DNA from: an uncultured Rubrivivax sp.
Lineage (GTDB): Bacteria > Pseudomonadota > Gammaproteobacteria > Burkholderiales > Burkholderiaceae_C
NCBI GenBank assembly: GCA_937975735.1
Contig: CALJUI010000085.1
Span: forward strand, 1-8,632
Length of the DNA: 8,632 nt
Reading direction: 5' to 3'
Of this stretch, positions 1 to 6,959 are shown piece by piece. Both the position numbers and the translations under genes were made by a program. Within the stretch, counting starts at the first letter, position 1. Each line of letters begins with the position of its first letter. The notes beneath the pieces are model-generated. The model had not been told where the DNA came from and made no database searches. It saw only the letters and a program-made list of their open reading frames with translations.

Positions 1-2554
1 GCCGCTGGCGCTGGCCACGATGTTTCTGGCCGCCGCGACCCACTGGGGCGCCGGCGTCCACGCCCAGCGCCTGCAGGCGGCGTTCGAGCGCGACGCCTGG
101 CACGTCGCGGACAACGTGCAGGCTGGTTTGCGGGCACCGCTGCACGCGCTGACCGCGGTCCACGGCGTGCTGTCGTCGCACGGGCAGGTCACCGCGACGA
201 GGGTGCGCGAGGCCGCGGCCCCGTGGCTGGGCCCGCGCAGCTTCATCCAGGCGATCGGCTGGAGTGCGCGGGTCTCCCGCGCGGACCTCGACGCCTTCGA
301 GGCGCAGGCGCGCGCCGAGGGCATGGACGGCTTTCGGGTCTTCGACCGTCCGGACGACGGCACGGCGGCCGACGACACCGAGGTGGTGGCCTTGCGCCAC
401 ATCGAGCCGCCGGCCGGCAACCAGGGGGCGATCGGCGTCAACGCGCTGTCGATCCCGGCCGCCCGGCGTGCGATCCTCGAGGCGGTGGCCAGCGGCGACG
501 CGGTCGCCACCGCGGGCTTCCGGCTGACCCAGTCGAAGGTCGACGAGACCGGCATCGTGCTGTACCGGGCGGTCTTCGCCGGTCCCGGTGACACCGACCG
601 CGCCGGCTGGCGCGGCATCGCCTTCGTCACCCTGCGCGTCGATGCGATGGTCAAGGGCCTGCTTGCCGACGCGCCGGCCTACCTGGACTGGTGCCTGGTC
701 GACGCCGATCCGGCGGCGACGCGGCGCCGGCTGGCCGGCGCGGCCGGCTGCGAGGCCCGAGGGCCCGGTGGGCGCCAGCACCGGCGCGCGCTGTCGGTGG
801 CCCATCGCGACCTGGTCCTGACGGTGTCCGCCGACGATGGGGCCCTGCCCGGTGCCACCGACGACAGCCGCTGGCTCCTCACGATGACCGGGCTGGCCGC
901 GACCTCGCTGCTGGGCGCCTTGCTGCTCGTCGTCAGCGGTCGTCAGCGACACTTCGAGTCCGCGGTGCGCGAGCGCACACGCGAGCTCGAGGAAACGGGC
1001 CGCGCGCTCAGCCAGAGCGAGGACCGGTTGCGCAACACCCTCGACCACCTGCCGGTCGGGGTGTTCCGGGCCACCGTCGACGGCCGGCTGCACGACACCA
1101 ACCCGCGCCTGCTCGGCATGCTCGGACTGACGGAGGCGCAGGTGCGGCAGGCAAGCTTCGCCGACCTCGCCCACCCCGACGACCGCGCCGGCTGCCGAAG
1201 ACTGTTCGACCGGATGGCCGGCGAGGATCCACCCGACCTGCGGGCTCAGTTGCGGCTGCACGGGCCCGATGGCGCCGACCTGTCGGTGCAGTTGAGCTTG
1301 TCGCCGCTGCACCCGGGCGCCGGTCAGGCGCCGCAGGTCATCGGCGTCGTCGAGGACATCACCGAGCACCTGCGGCTCGAGGCCTCGGAGCGCGCGCGCG
1401 AGCAGGCCGAGTCGGCCAATCGCGCGAAGAGCGAGTTCGTCGGCCGCATGAGCCACGAACTGCGCACCCCGCTGAACGCGATGCTCGGCTTCTCCCAACT
1501 GCTCGACGTCGACCGGCGGCCAACGCTGGCAGCCCACCAGCGCGACTGGGCGCGGCAGATCCAGACCGCGGGCTGGCACCTGCTGGCGATGATCAACGAC
1601 ACGCTCGACCTGTCGATGATCGAGGCCGGTGCGCTGCGGCTCGAACCTCGGGCGCTGGACCTGCGCGAGCTGCTGCCCTCGTCGATCACGCTGGTCGCCG
1701 ACGCCGCCGCGCGGCGCCAGGTCGTGCTCGAGCCGCCGCAGGTGGATCCGGGCGCCGAAGCCGTCATCGGCGATCCGACACGCGTCAAGCAGATCCTGAC
1801 CAATCTGCTGTCCAACGCGGTCAAGTACAACCGAACAGGGGGCCGGGTCCGCGTGCACGCGCACCGATCGCGGTCCGGCAGCGTCGAGATCGCCGTGAGC
1901 GATGGCGGCCAGGGCCTGAGCGCCGACGAGCTCGGGCACCTGTTCGAGCCCTTCAACCGCCTTGGCCAGACCGGCTCGGGCGTCGAAGGCGCCGGCATCG
2001 GCCTGGTCATCAGCCGCCGGCTGGCCGACATGATGGGCGGCGAACTGAGGGCCACCAGCGAGGTCGGTGTCGGCTCGACCTTCACCCTGAGGCTACCGGC
2101 CACCGCCGCCGTGGTCGAGCCGGACGACCGTGCACCAGCGGCCGACATCGACGATGCCGACTACCGCAGCCGTCGCGTCCACTACGTCGAGGACAATCAG
2201 ACCAACGTCGAACTGATGCGTGGCATGCTTGCCCGACGCCCACAGGTCGAACTGTCGGTCTCGACCCGCGGCCGCACCGCGCTGGCCGACATCCGCCGCC
2301 GCCGGCCCGACATCGTGCTGCTCGACATGCACTTGCCCGACATCGACGGGCTGGACTTGCTTCGCGCCCTGAAGCGCGACACCGAACTGGGCGCGATCCC
2401 GGTCGTCGTCGTGTCGGCCGACGCCACGCGCGAGCGCATCGCCGCGGCGCTGGCCGAAGGTGCGCTGCGCTACCTGCCCAAGCCGATCGACATCCCAGCT
2501 CTGCTCGCCACACTCGACGAGTTGTTGGAGCAGATGGAGACCCGATGGTGCTGA
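1..2554 (+). CDS. CHASE-domain hybrid sensor histidine kinase, 5' end outside the window
   Basis: Membrane sensor kinase that autophosphorylates on histidine and passes phosphate to its own receiver domain. The frame is open from base 2. Numbering residues from the ATG at 20, a membrane helix lies at the start and extends upstream of that Met, so the true start is probably left of the window. An extracytoplasmic CHASE-like sensor region follows (about 20-270, with IGW at 79-81 and DGFR at 103-106). Then come a second helix (285-306), a short charged coil, a PAS domain (331-455), HisKA with SHELRTPLN and phospho-acceptor H479, and HATPase_c with N box N595/N599, G1 at D628 and G2 GAGIGL at 657-662. 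The C-terminal receiver has acidic E724/D725, phospho-acceptor D769, S799 and K821. All catalytic residues look intact. No Hpt domain or dedicated response regulator is visible nearby, so the signal and output are unknown. It ends 142 bases before rpoH on the same strand. Architecture is confident; the ligand cannot be inferred. Confidence 0.93.
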   Translation, partial: PLALATMFLAAATHWGAGVHAQRLQAAFERDAWHVADNVQAGLRAPLHALTAVHGVLSSHGQVTATRVREAAAPWLGPRSFIQAIGWSARVSRADLDAFEAQARAEGMDGFRVFDRPDDGTAADDTEVVALRHIEPPAGNQGAIGVNALSIPAARRAILEAVASGDAVATAGFRLTQSKVDETGIVLYRAVFAGPGDTDRAGWRGIAFVTLRVDAMVKGLLADAPAYLDWCLVDADPAATRRRLAGAAGCEARGPGGRQHRRALSVAHRDLVLTVSADDGALPGATDDSRWLLTMTGLAATSLLGALLLVVSGRQRHFESAVRERTRELEETGRALSQSEDRLRNTLDHLPVGVFRATVDGRLHDTNPRLLGMLGLTEAQVRQASFADLAHPDDRAGCRRLFDRMAGEDPPDLRAQLRLHGPDGADLSVQLSLSPLHPGAGQAPQVIGVVEDITEHLRLEASERAREQAESANRAKSEFVGRMSHELRTPLNAMLGFSQLLDVDRRPTLAAHQRDWARQIQTAGWHLLAMINDTLDLSMIEAGALRLEPRALDLRELLPSSITLVADAAARRQVVLEPPQVDPGAEAVIGDPTRVKQILTNLLSNAVKYNRTGGRVRVHAHRSRSGSVEIAVSDGGQGLSADELGHLFEPFNRLGQTGSGVEGAGIGLVISRRLADMMGGELRATSEVGVGSTFTLRLPATAAVVEPDDRAPAADIDDADYRSRRVHYVEDNQTNVELMRGMLARRPQVELSVSTRGRTALADIRRRRPDIVLLDMHLPDIDGLDLLRALKRDTELGAIPVVVVSADATRERIAAALAEGALRYLPKPIDIPALLATLDELLEQMETRWC

Positions 2555-2629
2555 AGTGCATACTCACTTTTACTGATATGCCATATTTCACGCAGCGTCA
2601 AGCTCGCATTGACGCCGTCGGGTTCGACA

Positions 2630-2656
2630 TCAGCACTCGGCCTGGTTGAGTGCTAA
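2630..2656. promoter_or_regulatory. CIRCE operator (HrcA-binding site) upstream of rpoH
   Basis: Inverted repeat TCAGCACTC - 9 bases - GAGTGCTAA. The CIRCE consensus is TTAGCACTC-N9-GAGTGCTAA, so the right arm is perfect, the spacer length is exact and the left arm differs at one base (C for T at 2631). CIRCE is bound by the HrcA repressor, which classically controls groESL and dnaK operons. Here the site ends 40 bases before the rpoH ATG and lies between the kinase gene and rpoH, so rpoH is the only reasonable target. The match is seen directly; HrcA repression of rpoH is inferred, and hrcA is not in the window. Confidence 0.9.
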
Positions 2657-2659
2657 TAT
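2651..2659 (+). promoter_or_regulatory. Candidate extended -10 promoter element for rpoH
   Basis: TGC followed by TAATAT reads as an extended -10 element (TGn plus a hexamer matching TATAAT at 4 of 6 positions). It overlaps the right arm of the CIRCE operator, so bound HrcA would block RNA polymerase. The bases 17-18 upstream match the -35 consensus poorly, as is tolerated with extended -10 promoters. Transcription would start near 2666, giving a leader of about 30 bases. This is inferred from sequence only. Confidence 0.45.
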
Positions 2660-2696
2660 CCTGGAACCAAACACCCCCGCACCTATCCAACATCGC

Positions 2697-3620
2697 ATGA
2701 ACACATCCGCCTCCACCGCCCTGTCGCTGCGTGATCCATGGTCGATGGTGCCGTCGCTCGGCAACCTGGACGCCTACATCACGGCCGTGAACAGGATGCC
2801 CCTGCTGACGCAGGAGGAAGAGGTGTCGCTGGCCAAGCGCCTGCGCGAGAGCGGCGACATCGAGGCTGCCGGCCAGCTGGTGCTGTCGCATCTGCGGCTG
2901 GTCGTGTCGATCTCGCGCCAGTACCTGGGCTACGGCTTGCCGCATGGCGATCTGATCCAGGAAGGCAACGTCGGACTGATGAAGGCGGTTCGGCGATTCG
3001 ATCCGGCACAGGGCGTTCGCCTGGTCAGCTACGCGATTCACTGGATCAAGGCCGAGATCCACGAGTACGTGTTGCGCAACTGGCGGCTGGTGAAGGTCGC
3101 GACGACCAAGGCGCAGCGCAAGCTGTTCTTCAATCTGCGCTCGAAGAAGCATCTGCTCAAGGGCGACGCCGACGACGCGCACACGCACCGCGCGTCGTTG
3201 TCCGAAGCCGAGATCGAGCGCGTCGCCAGCGAACTCAAGGTCAAGCCCAGCGACGTGATCGAGATGGAGACCCGCATGGCTGGCGGCGAGCTCGCGCTCG
3301 AGCCGCAGACCGACGACGGCGAAGACGGCTTCGGCCCGATCGCCTACCTGGCCGACGAGAGTCAGGAGCCGACCCGCGCGATCGAAGCCCGCCACCGCGA
3401 CTGGCTGGCCGGTGACGGCATCGCGCAGGCGCTGGAGGTGCTCGACGAGCGCAGCCGGCGCATCGTCGAGGCGCGCTGGCTGGAGGTCAACGACGACGCC
3501 AGCGGTGGCCGCACGCTGCACGACCTGGCCGAAGAGTACGGCGTCAGCGCCGAGCGGATCCGGCAGATCGAGGTCGCGGCGATGAAGAAGATGCGCAAGG
3601 CGCTCGAGGCCGACGCCTGA
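2697..3620 (+). CDS. rpoH: RNA polymerase heat-shock sigma factor RpoH (sigma-32)
   Basis: Alternative sigma factor that directs RNA polymerase to heat-shock promoters for chaperones and proteases. The 307-residue product has the N-terminal GNLDAYI segment (22-28), sigma-70 region 2 (about 65-135, with DLIQEGNVGLMKAVRRF and the HWIKAEIHEYVLRNWR stretch), the RpoH-specific box QRKLFFN (140-146), and a region 4 helix-turn-helix (about 274-299, LHDLAEEYGVSAERIRQIE). The RpoH box separates it from RpoD and RpoS and is linked in E. coli to chaperone/FtsH-dependent turnover. It is about 20 residues longer than the E. coli protein. The ATG at 2697 was chosen over an in-frame TTG at 2646 because the TTG lies inside the CIRCE operator. 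There is no evident Shine-Dalgarno sequence; the leader is rich in A and C. Regulation by HrcA is suggested by the overlapping operator. It converges on the sco gene, with a hairpin between. Confidence 0.96.
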   Translation: MNTSASTALSLRDPWSMVPSLGNLDAYITAVNRMPLLTQEEEVSLAKRLRESGDIEAAGQLVLSHLRLVVSISRQYLGYGLPHGDLIQEGNVGLMKAVRRFDPAQGVRLVSYAIHWIKAEIHEYVLRNWRLVKVATTKAQRKLFFNLRSKKHLLKGDADDAHTHRASLSEAEIERVASELKVKPSDVIEMETRMAGGELALEPQTDDGEDGFGPIAYLADESQEPTRAIEARHRDWLAGDGIAQALEVLDERSRRIVEARWLEVNDDASGGRTLHDLAEEYGVSAERIRQIEVAAMKKMRKALEADA

Positions 3621-3640
3621 GTCGCGCGATGCCCCTGAGC

Positions 3641-3662
3641 CACGGCCCCGGACGGGGCCGTG
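3641..3662 (+). terminator. Hairpin terminator after rpoH, shared with the convergent sco gene
   Basis: Nine-base perfect GC-rich stem (CACGGCCCC paired with GGGGCCGTG) with a 4-base loop, 20 bases after the rpoH stop. On the plus strand it is followed by TTCATTTC, a weak T-rich tail, so it most plausibly ends rpoH transcription. It starts one base beyond the sco stop codon, and reading leftward there is no T run, so for sco it would act at most as an mRNA-stabilising or weak terminator hairpin. Confidence 0.7.
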
Positions 3663-3663
3663 T

Positions 3664-4266
3664 TCATTTCTGGGCCAGCAGGATCTCCAGGTCGTGCACC
3701 AGCGCGTCGGCACCGGCGCCGTAGCGGGTGAACAGGCGGATCCGGCCCTCGGCGTCGAAGACGTAGGAGCCGGCGGTGTGGTCCATCGTGTAGCTGGTCT
3801 CGGTCGCGCCCGGCACCTTGGCGTAGTAGACCTTGAAGGCCTTCGCGGCGGCCGCGGTCTGCGCCGCGTCGCCGCGCAGCGCGACGAAGTCGGCGCCGAA
3901 GCTGCCGACGTAGGCCTTCAGCACCTCGGGCGTGTCGCGCTCGGGATCGATCGTGACGAACACGCCCTGCACGCGCGCGCCGTCGGCGCCGAGCCGCTGC
4001 TTGACGGTGGCCAGCTCGGCCAGCGTGCCCGGGCAGACGTCGGGGCACTGCGTGAAGCCGAAGAACACGACGACGACCTTGCCCTTGAAGTCCGCGAGCG
4101 AACGCATGTTGCCGTCGGCGTCGGGCAGCGACAGCTCGCGGGCGTACTCGGCGCCGGTGATGTCGATGGCCTTGAAGGCCGGCGGGGTACCGGCGCGGTC
4201 GCAGCCGGCCAGCGCGAAAAGCAGCGCGCCCGCGGCGAGGGTGCGTCGGCTCAGGAGAACAGCCAT
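3664..4266 (-). CDS. Sco1/SenC/PrrC-family copper chaperone lipoprotein
   Basis: Thioredoxin-fold protein that delivers copper to, or reduces the cysteines of, the CuA site of cytochrome c oxidase, acting at the outer face of the cytoplasmic membrane. The 200-residue product begins with a lipoprotein signal peptide (RR, a hydrophobic stretch, then lipobox LAGC with C22). Copper ligands are visible: CPDVC with C74 and C78, and H163 in the TMDHTAGSY segment. The VTIDPERDTPEVL motif (104-116) is typical of the family. The start codon lies inside the 3' end of ctaB (16-base overlap in another frame), suggesting translational coupling. A longer open frame extends upstream across ctaB but is only an antiparallel-codon artefact of high GC; the ATG at 4266 immediately precedes the signal peptide. 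It is the last gene of the oxidase-assembly operon and converges on rpoH. Length and ligands are normal for the family. Confidence 0.95.
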   Translation of the reverse strand: MAVLLSRRTLAAGALLFALAGCDRAGTPPAFKAIDITGAEYARELSLPDADGNMRSLADFKGKVVVVFFGFTQCPDVCPGTLAELATVKQRLGADGARVQGVFVTIDPERDTPEVLKAYVGSFGADFVALRGDAAQTAAAAKAFKVYYAKVPGATETSYTMDHTAGSYVFDAEGRIRLFTRYGAGADALVHDLEILLAQK

Positions 4267-5171
4267 GGGCTCAGGTAGTGGTCGATCAGCAGCGCCGCGA
4301 ACAGCAGCGACAGCTGCCAGATCGAATAGCGGAAGGTGCGGCGGGCGAGTGCGTCGCTGTAGTCGCGCCAGAGCTGGAAGGCCAGCACCACGAAGCCTGC
4401 GCCGAGCACGACCGCCGCGGCGAGGTAGATCCAGCCGCTCATGCCGTAGGCGAAGGGCAGCAGCATCGCGGCGAACAGCACCAGCGTGTAGAGCAGCACC
4501 TGCAGCCGCGTGAACTCCGGACCGTGGGTGATCGGCAGCATCGGCAGGCCGGACCGGCGGTAGTCCTCGGCACGGTACAGCGCCAGCGCCCAGAAGTGCG
4601 GCGGCGTCCACAGGAAGATGATCAGGCACAGGATCAGCGCCTCGGGGCCGACCTCGCCGCGCATCGCGGTCCAGCCGAGCACCGGCGGCATCGCGCCGGA
4701 AGCGCCCCCGATGACGATGTTCTGCGGCGTCAGCGGCTTGAGCACGACGGTGTAGATCACCGCGTAGCCGACGAAGGTCGCAAAGGTCAGCCACATCGTC
4801 AGCGGATTGACCCAAAGGTACAGCAGCGCGCTGCCAACCGCGCACAACACCGTCGAGAACAGCAGCGCCTGGGCACTGCTCAGCTCGCCCTTGGCGGTCG
4901 GTCGCCACGCGGTGCGGGCCATTCGGGCGTCGATCCGCTGCTCGACCAGGCAGTTGAACGCGGCGGCCGCGCTGGCGACCAGCCAGATGCCGACGCTGGC
5001 CAACGCGACCCGGCCCCAGTCGGGCATGCCGGGTTCGGCCAGCAGCATGCCGATCAGCGCGCAGAAGACGATGAGCTGCACGACGCGCGGCTTGGTCAGC
5101 GCGACGTACTGCGACCAGCGCGAACGCGCCGACTGGGGTGCGACCAGGGTCTGTGCCATCCGAAGGGTCAT
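4251..5171 (-). CDS. ctaB: Heme O synthase (protoheme IX farnesyltransferase)
   Basis: Integral membrane prenyltransferase of the UbiA superfamily (also called cyoE or COX10). It adds a farnesyl group from farnesyl diphosphate to heme B, making heme O, the precursor of heme A. The 306-residue product is very hydrophobic with multiple predicted helices. It has the N-terminal YVALTKPRV motif, the aspartate-containing FNCLVEQRIDARMART segment for the diphosphate/Mg site, the loop TPQNIVIGGASGAMPPVLGW, and the conserved FLWTPPHFWALAL...DYRRSGLPMLP segment. The length matches the family. The ATG at 5171 starts one base after the ctaA stop; a second in-frame ATG at 5159 is also possible, and neither has a clear ribosome binding site. 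Its 3' end overlaps the sco start. Position directly after ctaA places the two heme A biosynthesis steps in one transcript. Confidence 0.96.
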   Translation of the reverse strand: MTLRMAQTLVAPQSARSRWSQYVALTKPRVVQLIVFCALIGMLLAEPGMPDWGRVALASVGIWLVASAAAAFNCLVEQRIDARMARTAWRPTAKGELSSAQALLFSTVLCAVGSALLYLWVNPLTMWLTFATFVGYAVIYTVVLKPLTPQNIVIGGASGAMPPVLGWTAMRGEVGPEALILCLIIFLWTPPHFWALALYRAEDYRRSGLPMLPITHGPEFTRLQVLLYTLVLFAAMLLPFAYGMSGWIYLAAAVVLGAGFVVLAFQLWRDYSDALARRTFRYSIWQLSLLFAALLIDHYLSPWLFS

Positions 5172-5172
5172 T

Positions 5173-6303
5173 CTAGGCAGCGGCCACCCGCGTGCCGCCC
5201 TCGCGTGCCGCTGCGGCGACCGGGCGCGCGCTGCGCGCCAGCAGCTGCGTCAGCACGAAGACCAGTGCCGCGGCCCCCGCCGAGTGGCCAAGCGCGGCAG
5301 CGATCGGCCAGCCGAGCACGACGTTGGACAGGCCGCTGGCGAGCTGCAGCACCCCCAGTGCCGCCAGCCCGAGGCCGTAGCGACGCACTTCGGTGTGCTG
5401 CATCAGCCGCCAGGCCAGCCAGCCGATCGCCCCCAGCACGACGATCGCGAACACCCGGTGCACGAAGTGGATGCCGACCAGCGCGTCGAACGACAGCAGG
5501 TCCCCCTGCCCGGTGTGCCCAAGCTCGCGCAGGATCGTGAAACCCTCGGCCAGATTCATCGCCGGCCACCACTGGCCGTTGCAGGTGGGAAAGCCCTGGC
5601 AGGCCAGCACCGCGTAATTGGTGCTGACCCAGCCGCCGAGGGCGATCTGCAGCACGAGCAGCGCTGTCGTCCAGACAGCCAGCCGGCGCAGCGCGGCGGG
5701 CAACGCCAGCGCCCGGTCGCGGAACGCCTCGCGCTGCACGACGAGCAGAGCGAGCAGCGCGACGCCGCCGAGCAGGTGCAGCGTGACGATGGCCGGATAG
5801 AGCTTCAGGGTCACGGTGTACTTGCCGAACAGGCCCTGCACCACCACCCAGACCAGCGTCAGGGTCGGCCACCAGGGCGAATGCGGCAGCGAACGCCGCG
5901 CGCGCCAGCTGACGATGGTCATCACCAGGATCAGCACGCCCACCGTCATCGCGAGGTAGCGGTGGATCATCTCGATCCAGGCCTTGCTCCAGGTCACCGG
6001 GCCGTCGGGCAGCACCGCCTGCGCAGCGGCGATCTCGCTGCGCGCGCCGAAGGGCGTCGCCTCGCCGTAGCAGCCCGGCCAGTCGGGGCAGCCGAGGCCC
6101 GAGTCGGTCAGCCGGGTGAAGGAGCCGAAGACGATCAGGTCGAAGGTCAGGAACAGCGTCAACGCGGTCAGCGCGGCCAGCCGCGCGCGCACGTCGGCGC
6201 CGCGAGCGCGCAGCCACAGCCAGGCGAGCGGCAGCAGCGCGATCACCAGCGCCATCAGCATCAGGCGCGCCAGGGGGGCGAAGTCGACGAGCGGCGTATC
6301 CAT
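5173..6303 (-). CDS. ctaA: Heme A synthase (COX15/CtaA family)
   Basis: Membrane enzyme that oxidises the C8 methyl of heme O to a formyl group, giving heme A for aa3-type oxidase. The 376-residue product has about eight hydrophobic helices in two homologous halves. The expected heme-ligand histidines are present: H114 (in EMIHRY, with E111 at the position of the catalytic glutamate), H176 (TLHLLGG), H282 (IHFVHR) and H340 (LGHSAG). Two cysteine pairs lie in the loops, C72/C78 (GCPDWPGC) and C235/C241 (CQGFPTC). The FTRLTDSGLGCPDWP motif is characteristic. The open frame continues 32 codons further upstream into the neighbouring gene, but that extension is arginine-rich and non-conserved in appearance, so the ATG at 6303, 4 bases after the previous stop, was chosen. 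It sits just before ctaB in the operon. Confidence 0.96.
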   Translation of the reverse strand: MDTPLVDFAPLARLMLMALVIALLPLAWLWLRARGADVRARLAALTALTLFLTFDLIVFGSFTRLTDSGLGCPDWPGCYGEATPFGARSEIAAAQAVLPDGPVTWSKAWIEMIHRYLAMTVGVLILVMTIVSWRARRSLPHSPWWPTLTLVWVVVQGLFGKYTVTLKLYPAIVTLHLLGGVALLALLVVQREAFRDRALALPAALRRLAVWTTALLVLQIALGGWVSTNYAVLACQGFPTCNGQWWPAMNLAEGFTILRELGHTGQGDLLSFDALVGIHFVHRVFAIVVLGAIGWLAWRLMQHTEVRRYGLGLAALGVLQLASGLSNVVLGWPIAAALGHSAGAAALVFVLTQLLARSARPVAAAAREGGTRVAAA

Positions 6304-6307
6304 CGCC

Positions 6308-6934
6308 TCAGCGCCCGGCGCGGTCCCAGAACGAGGACGCGCGCAGCAGGCGGTCCAGGTCGCGCTTGAGCCGCGCCGGTTCGGGGTCGACCGGCGCACG
6401 CATCATCCAGCGGCCCATCGGATCGACGATGTAGACATGGTCCTCGAGCACGCGACCGGCCTCGGGCGCGAGCCAGGTCGCCAGCCGTTCACGGTCGGCG
6501 CGCAGGATCGACAAGCCGCCGGTGCTGCCGGCGGCCTCGCGCACGGCCTCTGCCGGCTGGCCGTCGCCGATGACCAGCCAGATCCGGTCGACGCGGTCGC
6601 GCTCCTTGCCGAGCATCTCCCGCAGTTGACGCTGCAGGTAGACGCGCCCTTCGCAGGCCGTGTCGCAGGCTGCATCGCTGACGATCAGCGTCAGCCACTG
6701 GCCCTTCAGGCGGTCCGGTTCGACCGCACTGCCGTCCAGGCGGCGCAGACCCAGGTCGGCCGGCAGGGGCCGGTTGGGGTCGATCAACGTGCTGTAGTTG
6801 GTGCGTCCTTCCGGCCGGATGACGTAGTAGGTGAAATACGAGGCCAGCACCGGCGCGGCGCAGGCCAGCAGCACGAGCAGCAGGCGCCAGCGTCCGCCGA
6901 CCCGCCGCCGCGCTGCGAGATCGGGCGAGGGCAT
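6308..6934 (-). CDS. Membrane-anchored Sco-like thioredoxin-fold protein, likely oxidase assembly factor
   Basis: Poorly characterised protein type that I recognise from its recurrent place between SURF1 and ctaA in Burkholderiales oxidase clusters. With the ATG at 6934 it has 208 residues: a basic N-terminus, one membrane helix (about 17-39), then an outward-facing domain. That domain shows a weak Sco/peroxiredoxin-like pattern: LKGQWLTLIVSDAACDTAC, with a CxxxC pair at C90/C94, and later EDHVYIVDPMGRWMMR, with H166 placed like the Sco copper-ligand histidine. The C-terminus (LKRDLDRLLRAS) is a charged helix. A role in copper delivery or CuA-site redox maturation is inferred, not shown. An earlier in-frame ATG at 7006 would overlap SURF1 by 47 bases and add a non-hydrophobic stretch; I prefer 6934, 25 bases after the SURF1 stop, although neither has a clear Shine-Dalgarno. 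It may also be annotated simply as a transmembrane protein. Confidence 0.82.
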   Translation of the reverse strand: MPSPDLAARRRVGGRWRLLLVLLACAAPVLASYFTYYVIRPEGRTNYSTLIDPNRPLPADLGLRRLDGSAVEPDRLKGQWLTLIVSDAACDTACEGRVYLQRQLREMLGKERDRVDRIWLVIGDGQPAEAVREAAGSTGGLSILRADRERLATWLAPEAGRVLEDHVYIVDPMGRWMMRAPVDPEPARLKRDLDRLLRASSFWDRAGR

Positions 6935-6959
6935 CGAGTGGACCGTGAAGCTCAGCGCC

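Noticed and set aside
1324..2148. 274-codon minus-strand frame opposite the kinase
   Set aside because: Ser/Arg-rich shadow of the HisKA and HATPase coding region with no family features.
2554..2571. Possible terminator of the kinase gene (AAGTG, 6-base loop, CACTT, then TT)
   Set aside because: The stem is only five base pairs, AT-leaning and begins in the stop codon; too weak to call.
2609..2614. TTGACG as a -35 box for rpoH
   Set aside because: No acceptable -10 hexamer lies 16-18 bases downstream (the position falls on AGCACT in the CIRCE arm).
691..2649. 652-codon plus-strand frame overlapping the kinase gene
   Set aside because: The product is Arg/Ala/Pro-rich without motifs, while the overlapping frame has complete kinase and receiver signatures.
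2646..2696. Upstream TTG start for rpoH adding 17 residues
   Set aside because: The TTG falls inside the CIRCE spacer and upstream of the predicted transcription start; the added residues do not resemble RpoH N-termini.
4278..6369. Long plus-strand open frames (4278-5540 and 4807-6369) opposite ctaB and ctaA
   Set aside because: Their products are low-complexity, rich in Arg, Gln, Gly, Ala and His, with no recognisable domain. They mirror highly conserved membrane proteins on the other strand and are typical antisense artefacts of high-GC coding DNA.
6304..6399. N-terminal extension of ctaA by 32 residues
   Set aside because: It overlaps the 3' end of the preceding gene, is Arg/Ser-rich, and precedes a well-placed ATG followed by a normal first membrane helix.
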